Part shown: piece after piece, positions 35,389 through 44,356 of the stretch
How positions within the stretch are numbered: position 1 is the stretch's first letter
Layout of the letters: the number at the start of each line of letters is the position of its first letter
Assembly (NCBI RefSeq): GCF_013337045.2
Contig: NZ_CP118259.1
Span: 1,984,001-2,048,000, forward strand
Direction of reading: 5' to 3'
Length of the DNA stretch: 64,000 bases
Origin: Agrobacterium vitis
GTDB taxonomy: Bacteria; Pseudomonadota; Alphaproteobacteria; Rhizobiales; Rhizobiaceae
Notes under the pieces: model-generated
The model's database searches: none
The model's input: only the letters and a program-made list of their open reading frames with translations
What the model was told of the DNA's origin: nothing
Translations under genes and position numbers: made by a program

Positions 35389-36209
35389 GCGCCCCGCCCC
35401 GCCAGAAACGCCTGACGCCCACCACCATTGCCGCGCTGAAGCATCAGCGCCCGATAGTGTCCCTCACCGCCTATACCACGCCGATGGCGCGGCTGATGGA
35501 TGCCCATTGCGATCTGCTGCTGGTCGGCGACAGTCTTGGCATGGTGCTGTATGGGCTGGACACCACGGTTGGCGTCACCCTGGAGATGATGATTGCCCAT
35601 GGGCAAGCGGTGTTACGCGGAGTCAGTCATGCCTGCGTCATCGTCGATATGCCCTTCGGCTCCTATCAGGAATCCAGAGAACAGGCCTTCCGCAATGCGG
35701 CACGGATCATGAAGGAAACCGGCTGCGATGGCGTCAAGCTGGAAGGCGGCACGGAAATGGCCGAGACCGTCGCCTTTCTGGTGGAACGCGGCATTCCGGT
35801 GCTGGGCCATGTCGGGCTGATGCCGCAACAGGTCAACACATCAGGCGGCTACCGTTCCAAGGGCCATGATGAGCCGGAAGCAGGCAAGATCCGGGCCGAC
35901 GCCACCGCTATAGCCAAGGCAGGCGCTTTCGCGCTGGTCATTGAAGGCACCGTCGAGCCTTTGGCGCGAGACATAACCCAGACCCTTGCCATCCCCACCA
36001 TCGGCATCGGCGCCTCGCCTGCCTGCGATGGCCAGATCCTGGTCTCAGACGACATGCTGGGCCTGTTCAACAATTTCAAACCGCGCTTCGTCAAACATTA
36101 TGCCGAGCTGGCCGGGGTGATTTCAAAGGCCGTGGAAGACTATGCAACCGAGGTCAAGGCACGGCAATTTCCCGGACCGGAACATACGTTCCAGCCGCGT
36201 AAATCGTAA
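35385..36209 (+). CDS. panB: Ketopantoate hydroxymethyltransferase
   Basis: Makes ketopantoate from 2-oxoisovalerate and methylenetetrahydrofolate, the first committed step to pantothenate. The 274-residue protein carries [21 protein letters not shown] [35 protein letters not shown] and [17 protein letters not shown]. It starts with GTG inside the end of panC, so it is translationally coupled. Confidence 0.96.
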   Translation: MSAPPRQKRLTPTTIAALKHQRPIVSLTAYTTPMARLMDAHCDLLLVGDSLGMVLYGLDTTVGVTLEMMIAHGQAVLRGVSHACVIVDMPFGSYQESREQAFRNAARIMKETGCDGVKLEGGTEMAETVAFLVERGIPVLGHVGLMPQQVNTSGGYRSKGHDEPEAGKIRADATAIAKAGAFALVIEGTVEPLARDITQTLAIPTIGIGASPACDGQILVSDDMLGLFNNFKPRFVKHYAELAGVISKAVEDYATEVKARQFPGPEHTFQPRKS

Positions 36210-36223
36210 CTGCCAAGGCAGCA

Positions 36224-36254
36224 GCACCTCGCGCCCTTTTCCGGCGCGCGGTGC
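36224..36254 (+). terminator. GC-rich hairpin after panB
   Basis: GCACC...GCGCC pairs with GGCGC...GGTGC in the short gap between convergent panB and the TauE/SafE gene. There is no T-run, so termination is possible but not certain. Confidence 0.4.
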
Positions 36255-36259
36255 TACGG

Positions 36260-36994
36260 CTATTTGACGATGATGAGCAGCCCCGCGGCAATCAGCAATG
36301 TGCAAAACGACAGAACCAGGGTGCGTTCATCGACCTTGTGGGCCAAATGAACGCCCGCTGGCACGCCCAAAAGCCCGCCGATGGCCAGCATGGAGCCAAG
36401 CACCCAATCGACATGGCCGTAATAGCCGTATTGCATCAGACTGATGCTACATCCGGGCAGCGCCAGCGCCAACCCGAGTCCTTGCGCGCGAACCTGGGAA
36501 TGCCCGTAAAACATCACCAACAAGGGAACGGCCAGCATGGCGCCTCCCACCCCAAACAAGCCAAGCGATATGCCGCCAATAGCCCCCGGCAGAAAAGCCC
36601 ATCGATAATCAAGGCTATGCGAGACGAATTTTATGTTGCGCGTGACAGCGACGAAGGCCGCAAGCAGCATCAAAAACACGCCATACCAGAGCTTCAATGT
36701 CTCGCTCGACGGCGACAGAGCCCAAAGAGAGCTGATCGCCGAGGTGATGCTGCCACTGGCGGCCAGCACAAGGGCCGTCTTGAGATCGAAACTGCCCTTG
36801 TTGCGGTATTTCACCAGGGCATAGAGAACATTGGTGACCACCATGACCAAAGCTGTCCCTTGGGCAAGCTTCTGGTCATAGGCCGCAAACAAAACCAGAA
36901 GCGGGATTGCAAATGTCCCGCCTCCGGTTCCCAGGAAGCCTCCGGCTGTTCCCAGAAGCGCGCCAAAGGGAAGTCCAAGCATATTAATCAGCAT
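36260..36994 (-). CDS. TauE/SafE family sulfite/anion exporter
   Basis: A 244-residue membrane protein with about seven or eight helices. The duplicated family motif is visible: GFLGTGGGTFAIPLLVLFAAYDQKLAQGTALVMV in the first half and GLFGVGGAMLAVPLLVMFYGHSQVRAQGLGLAL in the second. Members export sulfite, sulfoacetate or other organosulfur anions; the substrate cannot be assigned. It is convergent with panB. Confidence 0.88.
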   Translation of the reverse strand: MLINMLGLPFGALLGTAGGFLGTGGGTFAIPLLVLFAAYDQKLAQGTALVMVVTNVLYALVKYRNKGSFDLKTALVLAASGSITSAISSLWALSPSSETLKLWYGVFLMLLAAFVAVTRNIKFVSHSLDYRWAFLPGAIGGISLGLFGVGGAMLAVPLLVMFYGHSQVRAQGLGLALALPGCSISLMQYGYYGHVDWVLGSMLAIGGLLGVPAGVHLAHKVDERTLVLSFCTLLIAAGLLIIVK

Positions 36995-37233
36995 CGAATG
37001 CGGACCCAGGAATATTTACAAAAATTCATAAAAACAAATACTTAGAGGAGGTACACGTTGTAAAAACACAGTACATAGGTAGATGTGCTCTACAGCACTG
37101 TGCGCCCTATATGGGCGGAAGTGTTCGCTGCGCTTTACATCAGCTGCATATTTTTCTCCTTAAATCGATTCCGGTTTAAGGGAGCGGCTATGCTGGCTTG
37201 GTCGTCTACCAGGCAGAAGATAGTCGGCGCAGA
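36995..37233. other. Gene-free stretch upstream of the TauE/SafE gene
   Basis: No gene seen. The region is locally AT-rich near 37010-37060 and would contain the TauE/SafE promoter; the remainder looks like decayed sequence next to the flavoprotein remnant. Confidence 0.35.
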
Positions 37234-37356
37234 CTATTTATGTGAATGTGAGAGCCCGCGTCTCCCCGCTAAAGATAAGGCGAACGCCTGGCCCGCCAAT
37301 CCGGCGCCAATCACCAGAACGTCGTAGTAATCCTCAGTTCCGTCTGAAATCATCAT
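37234..37356 (-). pseudogene. Truncated 5' remnant of an FAD-dependent oxidoreductase
   Basis: Minus-strand frame of 40 codons beginning MMISDGTEDYYDVLVIGAGLAG, then QAFALSLAGRRG, which is a clear Rossmann dinucleotide-binding start (GxGxxG). It ends at a stop after SHSHK. GGGGGGC lies before the ATG. The rest of the flavoprotein is missing on either strand nearby, so this is most likely a gene remnant. Confidence 0.65.
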
Positions 37357-37553
37357 ATTGCCCCCCGGCAAAACAGCAGATCAAGCGTTTCAATAATACC
37401 CATGCGCCAGATACCCGCAGAGGTTGCTTGATCAACAGGGCGCGCTTTAAGTTCTTGAAAGCATCAAGTCAACTGGAAGCGCCCCTTTTAATTGCAGTGC
37501 ACTCACCCTTCAATCAAACGAATTTGACAGAAAAACGCACCATGGCGCAAACC

Positions 37554-37817
37554 TCAAGACGCCATCGTCCGCTCCAATTGGTAGATCCCGTCATTGAAGC
37601 GATCGATCTGCTCGGCCAGCAGGGTCTGGGCGTCGGCAAGGCCTCTGTTGTAGAAATGCACACCGACCGTTCCGGCCAGAAAATCGATCAGACTTTCGAC
37701 CTCGAACCGTCCAAGCTCGACCTCATGTTCAATCGCCAGGTGTTTTTGCAGCCGTGAAACCAGCAGAGCCAGTTCTTCTTTTGAAAAATCGGCTTTGACA
37801 TCATCGGGCTTCGGCAT
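37554..37817 (-). CDS. DUF2164 family protein
   Basis: An 87-residue protein starting MPKPDDVKADFSKEELALLVSRLQKHLAIEHEVELGRFEVESLIDFLAGTVGVHFYNRGLADAQTLL. The ELGRFE...FYNRGLADA pattern is the DUF2164 signature and the length fits. The longer frame to 37883 lacks support. Function unknown. Confidence 0.85.
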   Translation of the reverse strand: MPKPDDVKADFSKEELALLVSRLQKHLAIEHEVELGRFEVESLIDFLAGTVGVHFYNRGLADAQTLLAEQIDRFNDGIYQLERTMAS

Positions 37818-38013
37818 CTGAAACGGTTCCTTTTCGACAAGAATGGTCGGATGGAATAGGGCATGACTATGAGCACGCATCAATGGAAATCAACGCAGGA
37901 TCACTCCTATTGATTTGCTCGTTTCGCGCTGATGTTCTAATCCACCCCTCATTCTTGGGAGGGAAAACAAGGGCTGGCCTGAAAGACAGGCCATCCCAAG
38001 GCATATACCCATT

Positions 38014-38118
38014 TAGAGCATTTCCGCCTTTCATAGAAACGCATAAATACTCTAACTGTTTGTTTCAACAGATTTCCAGACGCAAAACCGCACCGCATTT
38101 TTGCTGGAAATGCTCTAG
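38014..38118. repeat. Rhizobial intergenic palindromic repeat
   Basis: Outer arms TAGAGCATTTCC and GGAAATGCTCTA enclose about 80 bases that include GAAACGCATAAATACTCTAA. The arm style (AGAGCAT...ATGCTCT) matches the mosaic element at 11994-12098. It lies directly before azlC. Confidence 0.75.
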
Positions 38119-38127
38119 GAAAAGACG

Positions 38128-38838
38128 ATGTCAGACTTTACCGATGGTGCGCGCCAAAGCGTTCCCATCACTCTTTCCACATTGCCCTTCGCCGCCTTGT
38201 TTGGTGCAGTCGCTGCCGCCCATGGCCAATCGGTGGCTGAGGCGACGCTGATGAGTGCGACGATTTTTGCAGGCGCCAGTCAATTGGTCGGCATCGATCT
38301 GTTCGGCAATAACGTTCCGGCCTGGCTGATCGTGCTGTCGGTGTTTGCCGTCAATTTCCGCCATATCCTCTATTCGGCGGCCATTGGCCCTTATTTCCAA
38401 AGGCTGAGCGGACTGCAAAAGGCCGTCGCCTTCTTCTTCATGACCGATCCGCAATTCGCCGAAACCGTCAAACATGCCGAAGGTGGCAAGTCTGTTTCCT
38501 TTGGCTGGTATATGGGCTTTGCGCTGGCCATCTATATTCCCTGGGTCGGATTTTCGGCGATTGGCGCATTGTTCAGCAGCCTGATCGGCGATCCGAAAGC
38601 GGTCGGCCTCGACGTGCTGCTGCCCGTCTATTTCATGGGCAGCGTGCTTGGCTTTCGCAAGCGCCCGAACTTCCTGATCGTGGTTGCCGTCAGCGCCGTG
38701 GCCGCGGTGTTCGCCATGCATGCCGTTGGCTCACCCTGGCATGTCAGCCTCGGCGCACTGGCGGGCATTGTTACCGCAGCCCTGTTGCCACCGAAGACGC
38801 AGGCGGCCCTTGAGGATCGACCGGAGATGACGCAATGA
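38128..38838 (+). CDS. azlC: AzlC family branched-chain amino acid exporter, large subunit
   Basis: A 236-residue membrane protein with about seven helices, opening FTDGARQSVPITLSTLPFAALFGAVAAAHGQSVAEATLMSATIFAGASQ and containing VNFRHILYSAAIGPYF and FFMTDPQFAET. This is the AzlC family pattern, which works with AzlD to export branched-chain amino acids. The stop overlaps the azlD start as ATGA. Confidence 0.93.
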   Translation: MSDFTDGARQSVPITLSTLPFAALFGAVAAAHGQSVAEATLMSATIFAGASQLVGIDLFGNNVPAWLIVLSVFAVNFRHILYSAAIGPYFQRLSGLQKAVAFFFMTDPQFAETVKHAEGGKSVSFGWYMGFALAIYIPWVGFSAIGALFSSLIGDPKAVGLDVLLPVYFMGSVLGFRKRPNFLIVVAVSAVAAVFAMHAVGSPWHVSLGALAGIVTAALLPPKTQAALEDRPEMTQ

Positions 38839-39143
38839 TGGATCTTGACCCTTCCATGGTGGCGATCATTCTGGCCGCCGCCCTTGCCACCTACCTCACC
38901 CGCGCTGGCGGCTATCTGGTGATCAGCCGTTTCAAGACTTTGCCACCCAGGGTCGATGCGGCGTTGAACGCGGTTCCTGCTGCCGTGCTGACCACGCTGG
39001 TCGCTCCGGCCTTTTACGCCGGTGGGATGGAGGTGAAATTCGCCATGCTGCTTGGCCTCGTCGTTGGCCTGCGCTTTTCGCTAATCCCCATGCTATTGAC
39101 CGGTTGGGGTGCCGCCGTACTGATCCGCCAGTTCATGGCCTGA
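38835..39143 (+). CDS. azlD: AzlD family branched-chain amino acid exporter, small subunit
   Basis: A 102-residue protein with four hydrophobic helices (IILAAALATYLTRAGGYLVI, ALNAVPAAVLTTLVAPAF, FAMLLGLVVGLRFSLIPML). The TYLTRAGG and ALNAVPAAVL motifs are typical of AzlD. It is coupled to azlC by a four-base overlap; a second in-frame ATG is at 38838. Confidence 0.92.
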   Translation: MMDLDPSMVAIILAAALATYLTRAGGYLVISRFKTLPPRVDAALNAVPAAVLTTLVAPAFYAGGMEVKFAMLLGLVVGLRFSLIPMLLTGWGAAVLIRQFMA

Positions 39144-39376
39144 TCGCTATCGGCTCCACCCCGCGGCAATCACCTCTCCAAAGCCGCTAAAACTGGGGTG
39201 AAGCTTGTTTTACAGTTAGTATCTCTTATTCAGCCATATTTAATATAAATAACCTATGGTAGAACTCTGTCGTCGCGACCGTTTGCCTTGCCGATTCGTC
39301 TCGTAACCACGTGAGGGCAATTTGATTGATGGCGCCATGCGGCAAAAAGGCGGAATGCATTGAGAGGGGTTTTTAA

Positions 39377-39577
39377 ATGGGTCATCAACGTCATCGACTG
39401 GAACTGATTGCTGGCGGCAAGGAACCGGCAGCGAACGCCCATTCCATCCATCAGATTGCCGAGGACCTGCAAAAGCTGATCAAGGCGTCAGACGCCGCCC
39501 GCTGCGAGATGTTGAGCTATCTGCTGGAAGTGGCACTGGATGAGGCCATCCGCGAAAGCGAGGAAAGAGGGCGCTAA
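39377..39577 (+). CDS. Small hypothetical protein
   Basis: A 66-residue soluble, mostly helical protein (MGHQRHRLELIAGGKEPAAN...EMLSYLLEVALDEAIRESEERGR). AGAGGGG lies seven bases before the ATG, and a good terminator follows about 50 bases after the stop. Both support a real gene, but I do not know the family. Confidence 0.65.
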   Translation: MGHQRHRLELIAGGKEPAANAHSIHQIAEDLQKLIKASDAARCEMLSYLLEVALDEAIRESEERGR

Positions 39578-39624
39578 TCACCCTGCTTCCTCCTCTGTCG
39601 TTTTTCTAAACGAACATGCCCAAA

Positions 39625-39655
39625 GCGAAGATGCCTATGCATCCTCGCTTTTTTA
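39625..39655 (+). terminator. Rho-independent terminator
   Basis: GCGAAGATGC pairs with GCATCCTCGC around CTAT (one mismatch) and is followed by TTTTTT. It terminates the small gene before it, and its T-run overlaps the stop codon of the convergent aminopeptidase gene. Confidence 0.75.
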
Positions 39656-41497
39656 AATAGCCGACCGCGCCAATGGCTCGGTCGCCCGGATCAGCCAGCT
39701 TCGAGCATCGTCTCCCTCTACCAGCGGCAAAAGCTGCTCTCGCGTGCGGGCATGATAATCGTCCAGCCAGCGCAGTTCCTCACGGGTCAGCATGTCCTCA
39801 ACGATCAGATAGCGGTCAATGGGCGCGAAGGTCAGCGTCTCGAAGCTCATCATATCAAGGTCGCCGCCGTCCACCGGCTCCAGATCGCGCACATAGACGA
39901 GGTTTTCGATCCTGATGCCGAAATGACCGGGCCGGTAGTAGCCAGGCTCATTGGACAGAATCATGCCTGGCAGCAATTCCTGGGTGGAGAGCCGGGAAAT
40001 ACGCTGCGGTCCCTCATGCACGGACAGAAACGAGCCGACGCCGTGGCCGGTGCCATGGGCGAAATCCGCCCCGGCCTTCCACAGATTGATACGCGCCAGC
40101 GGATCGAGATCGCAGCCGCGCGTACCCTTCGGAAAGCGCGCCGTGCTGATGGCGATCATACCTTTCAACACCAGCGTGAAGAACCGCTTCTGATCATCCG
40201 GCACCGCGCCGACGGCAAGCGTGCGGGTAATATCCGTGGTGCCGTTGACATATTGGGCGCCTGAATCGACCAGGAACATTTCGCCTGCCCGGATTGGCCG
40301 GTCGCTTTCCGTCGTCACGCGGTAATGCATGATGGCGGCATGTTCACCTGCGCCGGCAATTGTATCGAAAGACACATCCTTCAGCGGGTTCTGCATCCGC
40401 TCGCCCACTTTGGCGCGGATGGTTTCCAGCGCCCGCGTCGCACTGATTTCCGTCGCGCTGCCCGCCGGTTGCCGGTCGAGCCAGCTCAGGAATTCGACCA
40501 CGGCCACGCCGTCCTGCACATGGGCGACGGCAGAGCCGTTCAACTCAACAAGGTTTTTCACCGCCCGCCCCAGCTTAGCCGGATCGCCACCGTCCACGAC
40601 CTTACCGCCCCGGCTGGCCACCAGACGTGCCAATGCCGCTGGCGAGAGATCCGGGTCCATCAGAATGCGGGCACCGGTCTGCGCCAGCATTGCCAATTGA
40701 GACACGAAATTCTGCGGATCAAGCCGGGTGGCAAGACCATCGAGATAGGTCTCGACCTCCAGATTCGTCTTGCGTCGGTCCAGAAACAGTTCAGCCTTGC
40801 CATCGGCGTGGATGATTGCGCGCGACAGCGGATGCGGCGTGTGAGGCACATCCTGGCCACGAATATTAAAGATCCAGGCCACCGACGATGGATCGGTGAT
40901 CACCACCGCCGCTGCGTCTTTTGCTGCAAGGCCATCGGCGATTTTGGCAATCTTCTCGCCCGCCTCGACCCCGGAGGCCGAGATCGGCTGGATCGACACG
41001 GCGCCCAACGGCTCGGCAGGACGGTCGGTCCAGACCGCATCGAGCGGATTTTCATCGACCAACACCAGCGTGCCGCCAATCTCGTTCAGCGCCTTTTCCA
41101 GCCGCGACACCTGCGCCACCGTATGCATCCATGGATCGATGCCCAGCCGGAAACCCTTCGGCGCATGGGCTGGAATCCACTTGGCCGGAGGCTCGTCAAT
41201 CAGGTCGCCCGGCGTGAACACGTCGAGATCCACCTGCTGGCGCACCTGCGTGACATAGCGGCCATCGACAAACACCACGGCCTGGCTCTGCGTCACCAGA
41301 ACTTCGCCCGCCGAGCCGGTAAAGCCGGTCAGCCAGGACAGGCGTTCGGCTGAAGCGGGCACATATTCGCCCTGATATTCATCGGCCCGCGGGATCAGAA
41401 AACCATCGATACCCAGCCCCGAAAACCGGTCACGCAGCGCCGCGACACGGTCGCGACCGAATTGAGGAGTGGAGGTAACGTCAAAACTTTGGAACAT
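39653..41497 (-). CDS. Xaa-Pro aminopeptidase (M24B)
   Basis: Metallopeptidase that removes N-terminal residues preceding proline. The 614-residue protein has two creatinase-like N-terminal domains (DGFLIPRADEYQGEYVPASAERLSWLTGFTGSAG) and a C-terminal pita-bread domain. Metal ligands are visible: Asp residues in FLVDSGAQY and GTTDITRT, His in HGTGHGVGSFLSVHEGP, and Glu in ILSNEPGYY and RIENLVYV. The length matches the large eukaryote-like aminopeptidase P form common in rhizobia. Confidence 0.92.
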   Translation of the reverse strand: MFQSFDVTSTPQFGRDRVAALRDRFSGLGIDGFLIPRADEYQGEYVPASAERLSWLTGFTGSAGEVLVTQSQAVVFVDGRYVTQVRQQVDLDVFTPGDLIDEPPAKWIPAHAPKGFRLGIDPWMHTVAQVSRLEKALNEIGGTLVLVDENPLDAVWTDRPAEPLGAVSIQPISASGVEAGEKIAKIADGLAAKDAAAVVITDPSSVAWIFNIRGQDVPHTPHPLSRAIIHADGKAELFLDRRKTNLEVETYLDGLATRLDPQNFVSQLAMLAQTGARILMDPDLSPAALARLVASRGGKVVDGGDPAKLGRAVKNLVELNGSAVAHVQDGVAVVEFLSWLDRQPAGSATEISATRALETIRAKVGERMQNPLKDVSFDTIAGAGEHAAIMHYRVTTESDRPIRAGEMFLVDSGAQYVNGTTDITRTLAVGAVPDDQKRFFTLVLKGMIAISTARFPKGTRGCDLDPLARINLWKAGADFAHGTGHGVGSFLSVHEGPQRISRLSTQELLPGMILSNEPGYYRPGHFGIRIENLVYVRDLEPVDGGDLDMMSFETLTFAPIDRYLIVEDMLTREELRWLDDYHARTREQLLPLVEGDDARSWLIRATEPLARSAI

Positions 41498-41767
41498 GAG
41501 ACCTGTCCGACACTGTCAAAAACTGCTGCCAACCTATAACAGCGGCGCCGAAATGACACCCTTTCCATCACATTTGCCCTGCTTTTCGCCTTGCCCCGTC
41601 AGCCCGGGGCAGATTGTGACGGTTTTTTGACCACAAACAGTCTGACAGCATGATAATCGATGCGCTGAGCGCATGGCTCCCATGCCAGCAAAACGCTGTC
41701 GCAAATCAGCTAAACCGATTAGAAGCACCGCAACGCAACATGCTAAACAAAACCGAAGAGACATCCG

Positions 41768-41932
41768 ATGACCAGCCCGATCCGCACCTCTGCTCCGACC
41801 CGCGCCATGCCGCTCGGCCGTCAGATTGGCCGCATCGGCCTGACCGGCGCCTCTTCCCTGTCGCGTGACATTCTGGCTGGTGAAACCCGCACTGGCACTG
41901 TCCGCAACGGCTCGGTTCGCGCTGCAATCTAA
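41768..41932 (+). CDS. Possible 54-residue protein
   Basis: The frame MTSPIRTSAPTRAMPLGRQ... ends ...GTVRNGSVRAAI and TAA. It is rich in Arg, Thr, Ser and Gly, and basic. GAAGAGA precedes the ATG, and a terminator follows about 150 bases later. Homologues are not known to me, so its reality is moderate. Confidence 0.4.
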   Translation: MTSPIRTSAPTRAMPLGRQIGRIGLTGASSLSRDILAGETRTGTVRNGSVRAAI

Positions 41933-42077
41933 CATCATCCTGAAATTGCCCATGCGACGCTGCCGCTATGGTGGCGTGTCGAGCGGACATTTCACCTATC
42001 GAACACAGTCCCGGCTACGGGACCCGCTTGAGCCTCTCCTCCCAGGGTTCGCGGGTTGATCAGGGAAACCTGATCGA

Positions 42078-42116
42078 GAAAAAGGCGGCATGGCGGTGCC
42101 GCCTTTTTTGTTTTTT
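42078..42116 (+). terminator. Bidirectional-looking terminator
   Basis: GGCGGC and GCCGCC form a stem flanked by AAAAA on the left and TTTTTTG, then TTTTTTG, on the right. It lies between the small ORF and convergent prmA, so it may serve both strands. Confidence 0.8.
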
Positions 42117-42253
42117 GTGAAAAGCGACATTTCTGAAAACGCTAGTCCGATGGCATAAGTCTGACGGCAATTGGCCCGCTCAAGAGCCATGCGCGCTATT
42201 CACTGCTGCACCGCACACAATCATCGCAAGCTGAAAACCCATTACAGGTGGGC

Positions 42254-43126
42254 CTATTGCAGATGAATGGTGACCCAGCCATTGCGCCAGATGGTGCGCA
42301 CATGCTTCACCCCTGCACCATTATAGGCGGCGATCACTTTCCAGCGTTGCGATGCCAGAATGCCGGAGAGGATGACGGAACCGCCCGGAGCCAGATGAGT
42401 GACAAGCTGCGGCGCCATCTTCATCAAGGGACGAGCAAGAATATTGGCGATGATCAGGTCGAAAGGCCCGAATTCACCAAAAGCCGTTGAATGGAAGCCC
42501 GGAGCGGTGCGCCATTCGATGCCGTTGGGAACGCCGTTGCGCGTGCCGTTTTCCTTGGCCACCCGCACTGCGATCGGATCGATATCGGTGGCCAGCACCG
42601 GTACATTCACCAGTTTGCGCACAGCGATGGCCAGAACGCCGCTGCCGGTGCCCAGATCCAGCGCGTTACGGGGCTTGCGGGCCCGCACCACGCTATCGAT
42701 CATCTCCAGGCAGCCAGCGGTCGTGCCATGGTGGCCGGTGCCGAAAGCCTGACCGGCATCGATCTCGATGGCCAGATCATGAGGACGGACCTTGTCGCGG
42801 TCATGGGACCCATGCACCAGAAACCGCCCTGCCCTGACAGGCGTCAGGCCTTCCAGCGATTTGGCGATCCAGTCGATATCGGGGATCACTTCACGCTCGA
42901 CCGGCAGATCCGGAAATTCCGCGACCAGCGCCGTCTTCACCCGCACCAGTATATCGTCTTCCTCATCGAACATCAGGTAGATCGATGTTTCCCAGATATC
43001 GCGTTTTTCATCGACCTCCGTGGTGGCAATCGCATAATCTTCTTCACCGAACTCAAAGCTTAAGAGGTCGAGAATGTGATTGGCCTGCACTTCGGTGGTG
43101 CTGGTGAAAAAACGAAGTTCGCTCAC
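42254..43126 (-). CDS. prmA: Ribosomal protein L11 methyltransferase
   Basis: SAM-dependent enzyme that trimethylates L11. The 290-residue protein has an N-terminal substrate domain and a C-terminal Rossmann methyltransferase with IDAGQAFGTGHHGTTAGCLEMI, ALDLGTGSGVLAIA (SAM site), VLATDIDPIAV and DLIIANILARPL. These are PrmA hallmarks. It stands alone on the minus strand. Confidence 0.94.
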   Translation of the reverse strand: MSELRFFTSTTEVQANHILDLLSFEFGEEDYAIATTEVDEKRDIWETSIYLMFDEEDDILVRVKTALVAEFPDLPVEREVIPDIDWIAKSLEGLTPVRAGRFLVHGSHDRDKVRPHDLAIEIDAGQAFGTGHHGTTAGCLEMIDSVVRARKPRNALDLGTGSGVLAIAVRKLVNVPVLATDIDPIAVRVAKENGTRNGVPNGIEWRTAPGFHSTAFGEFGPFDLIIANILARPLMKMAPQLVTHLAPGGSVILSGILASQRWKVIAAYNGAGVKHVRTIWRNGWVTIHLQ

Positions 43127-43252
43127 GGTCGATATTCCCTATGGGGCGGGCTGATTGAACGCCCACCTTTCTGCCGCTTCCGGTACAATGCCTGACGCGC
43201 CGTTGCAACATCAAAGCAGGACAGGCATCGCTCCGCCCCCACCCGCGAGCGG

Positions 43253-43852
43253 TCAACCCTTCATCAGCTTTTGCAGCTTCTGGACGGCGGTTTCAGGGTT
43301 CTCCCCATAGGCAATCGTTCCTTTGAACCGACCCTCGGCATCCAGCAAAAACACCGAGGCCGTGTGGTCCATGGTGTAATCGCCATTCGGATTGCCCTCA
43401 TCCACCGGCACTTTCTTGGCGTAGACCCGGAAGCCCTTGACCATCTCCATGACCTTGTCGGGCGCGCCGGTAATGCCGGTGATCCGGTCGGAAACATTCG
43501 AAACATAGGTATTGAGGATCTCGGTCGTATCGCGCTCGGGATCGACGGTAACGAAATAGGCATTCAGATGGCCGCCCTGCGGATCGATCTGTTTCAGCCA
43601 ACCATCCAGCTCGAACAGGGTGGTCGGGCAGACTTCGGGGCAATGGGTGAAGCCGAAGAATACCGCGCTCGGCTTGCCGCGCAGCACCTGCTCGCTGACC
43701 GCCTGCCCCCGTTGGTCCACCAGCTGGAAGGGCACGCCGTAAGCCGCCTCGCCCACCGTGCGGCTCGATTGGCCAATTTCAAGCGTGAGATAGCCCAGCA
43801 ACGCCGCCGAGGCCGCCACCAATATCCAAAGCCCGATCCGCAGTCTCTTCAT
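43253..43852 (-). CDS. SCO1/SenC family copper-binding protein
   Basis: A 199-residue membrane-anchored thioredoxin-like protein used in cytochrome oxidase CuA assembly or redox signalling. A single N-terminal anchor (LRIGLWILVAASAALLGYLTL) precedes the domain. The copper ligands are present: Cys71 and Cys75 in THCPEVCPTTLFEL, and the His in YTMDHTASVFLLD. An upstream TTG is in frame but less likely. Confidence 0.9.
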   Translation of the reverse strand: MKRLRIGLWILVAASAALLGYLTLEIGQSSRTVGEAAYGVPFQLVDQRGQAVSEQVLRGKPSAVFFGFTHCPEVCPTTLFELDGWLKQIDPQGGHLNAYFVTVDPERDTTEILNTYVSNVSDRITGITGAPDKVMEMVKGFRVYAKKVPVDEGNPNGDYTMDHTASVFLLDAEGRFKGTIAYGENPETAVQKLQKLMKG

Positions 43853-44356
43853 CGCTTCACTCAATTTTCAAAGCCCGGCATTTTCAAAGCGCACGGCATG
43901 ATTGACCGCCGCAAATACCGTCCGCCCATGTCCTTCCATACAAGCCAAGGGACAGGCAAGGCAAATCAAACAAACCGCAAAGCTGGAAAATCCAATGCCA
44001 TGGCCCGAGACATATCGTCGCCCGCAACCGTCCTACAGGCTTATGCACATGACCAAACCAAAGGTGTTGCGTGGTGCAGGATAGAAATAAATTATCAATC
44101 GGGAATAGTATTAGTAGAAGCTTAATAGTCTTGAGAGACAGTCAGCCTGCATGTCGGCCTTACGCCGTCAGGACATGATGTCCTTGGAGGATTGCTGCAA
44201 AGATCGCTGTCCCGCAAAGGGCTGGACGTGAAAGTTGCGGCGGTTTCAGCAATGACAGCAGCCCTTCCGTGGGAAGAGCGCAGTCCTTCTAAACTCCTCA
44301 CAGCATGTTCCATAGGACCGACCCGGTCACGTCAACTGAGCCATGCGGGGATATTC
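43853..44356. other. Gene-free stretch upstream of the chemoreceptor
   Basis: No supported gene. The region near 44083-44125 is AT-rich (AATAGTATTAGTAGAAGC) and may carry the chemoreceptor promoter. The open frame that extends the chemoreceptor upstream to 44192 has no ribosome binding site. Confidence 0.4.
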
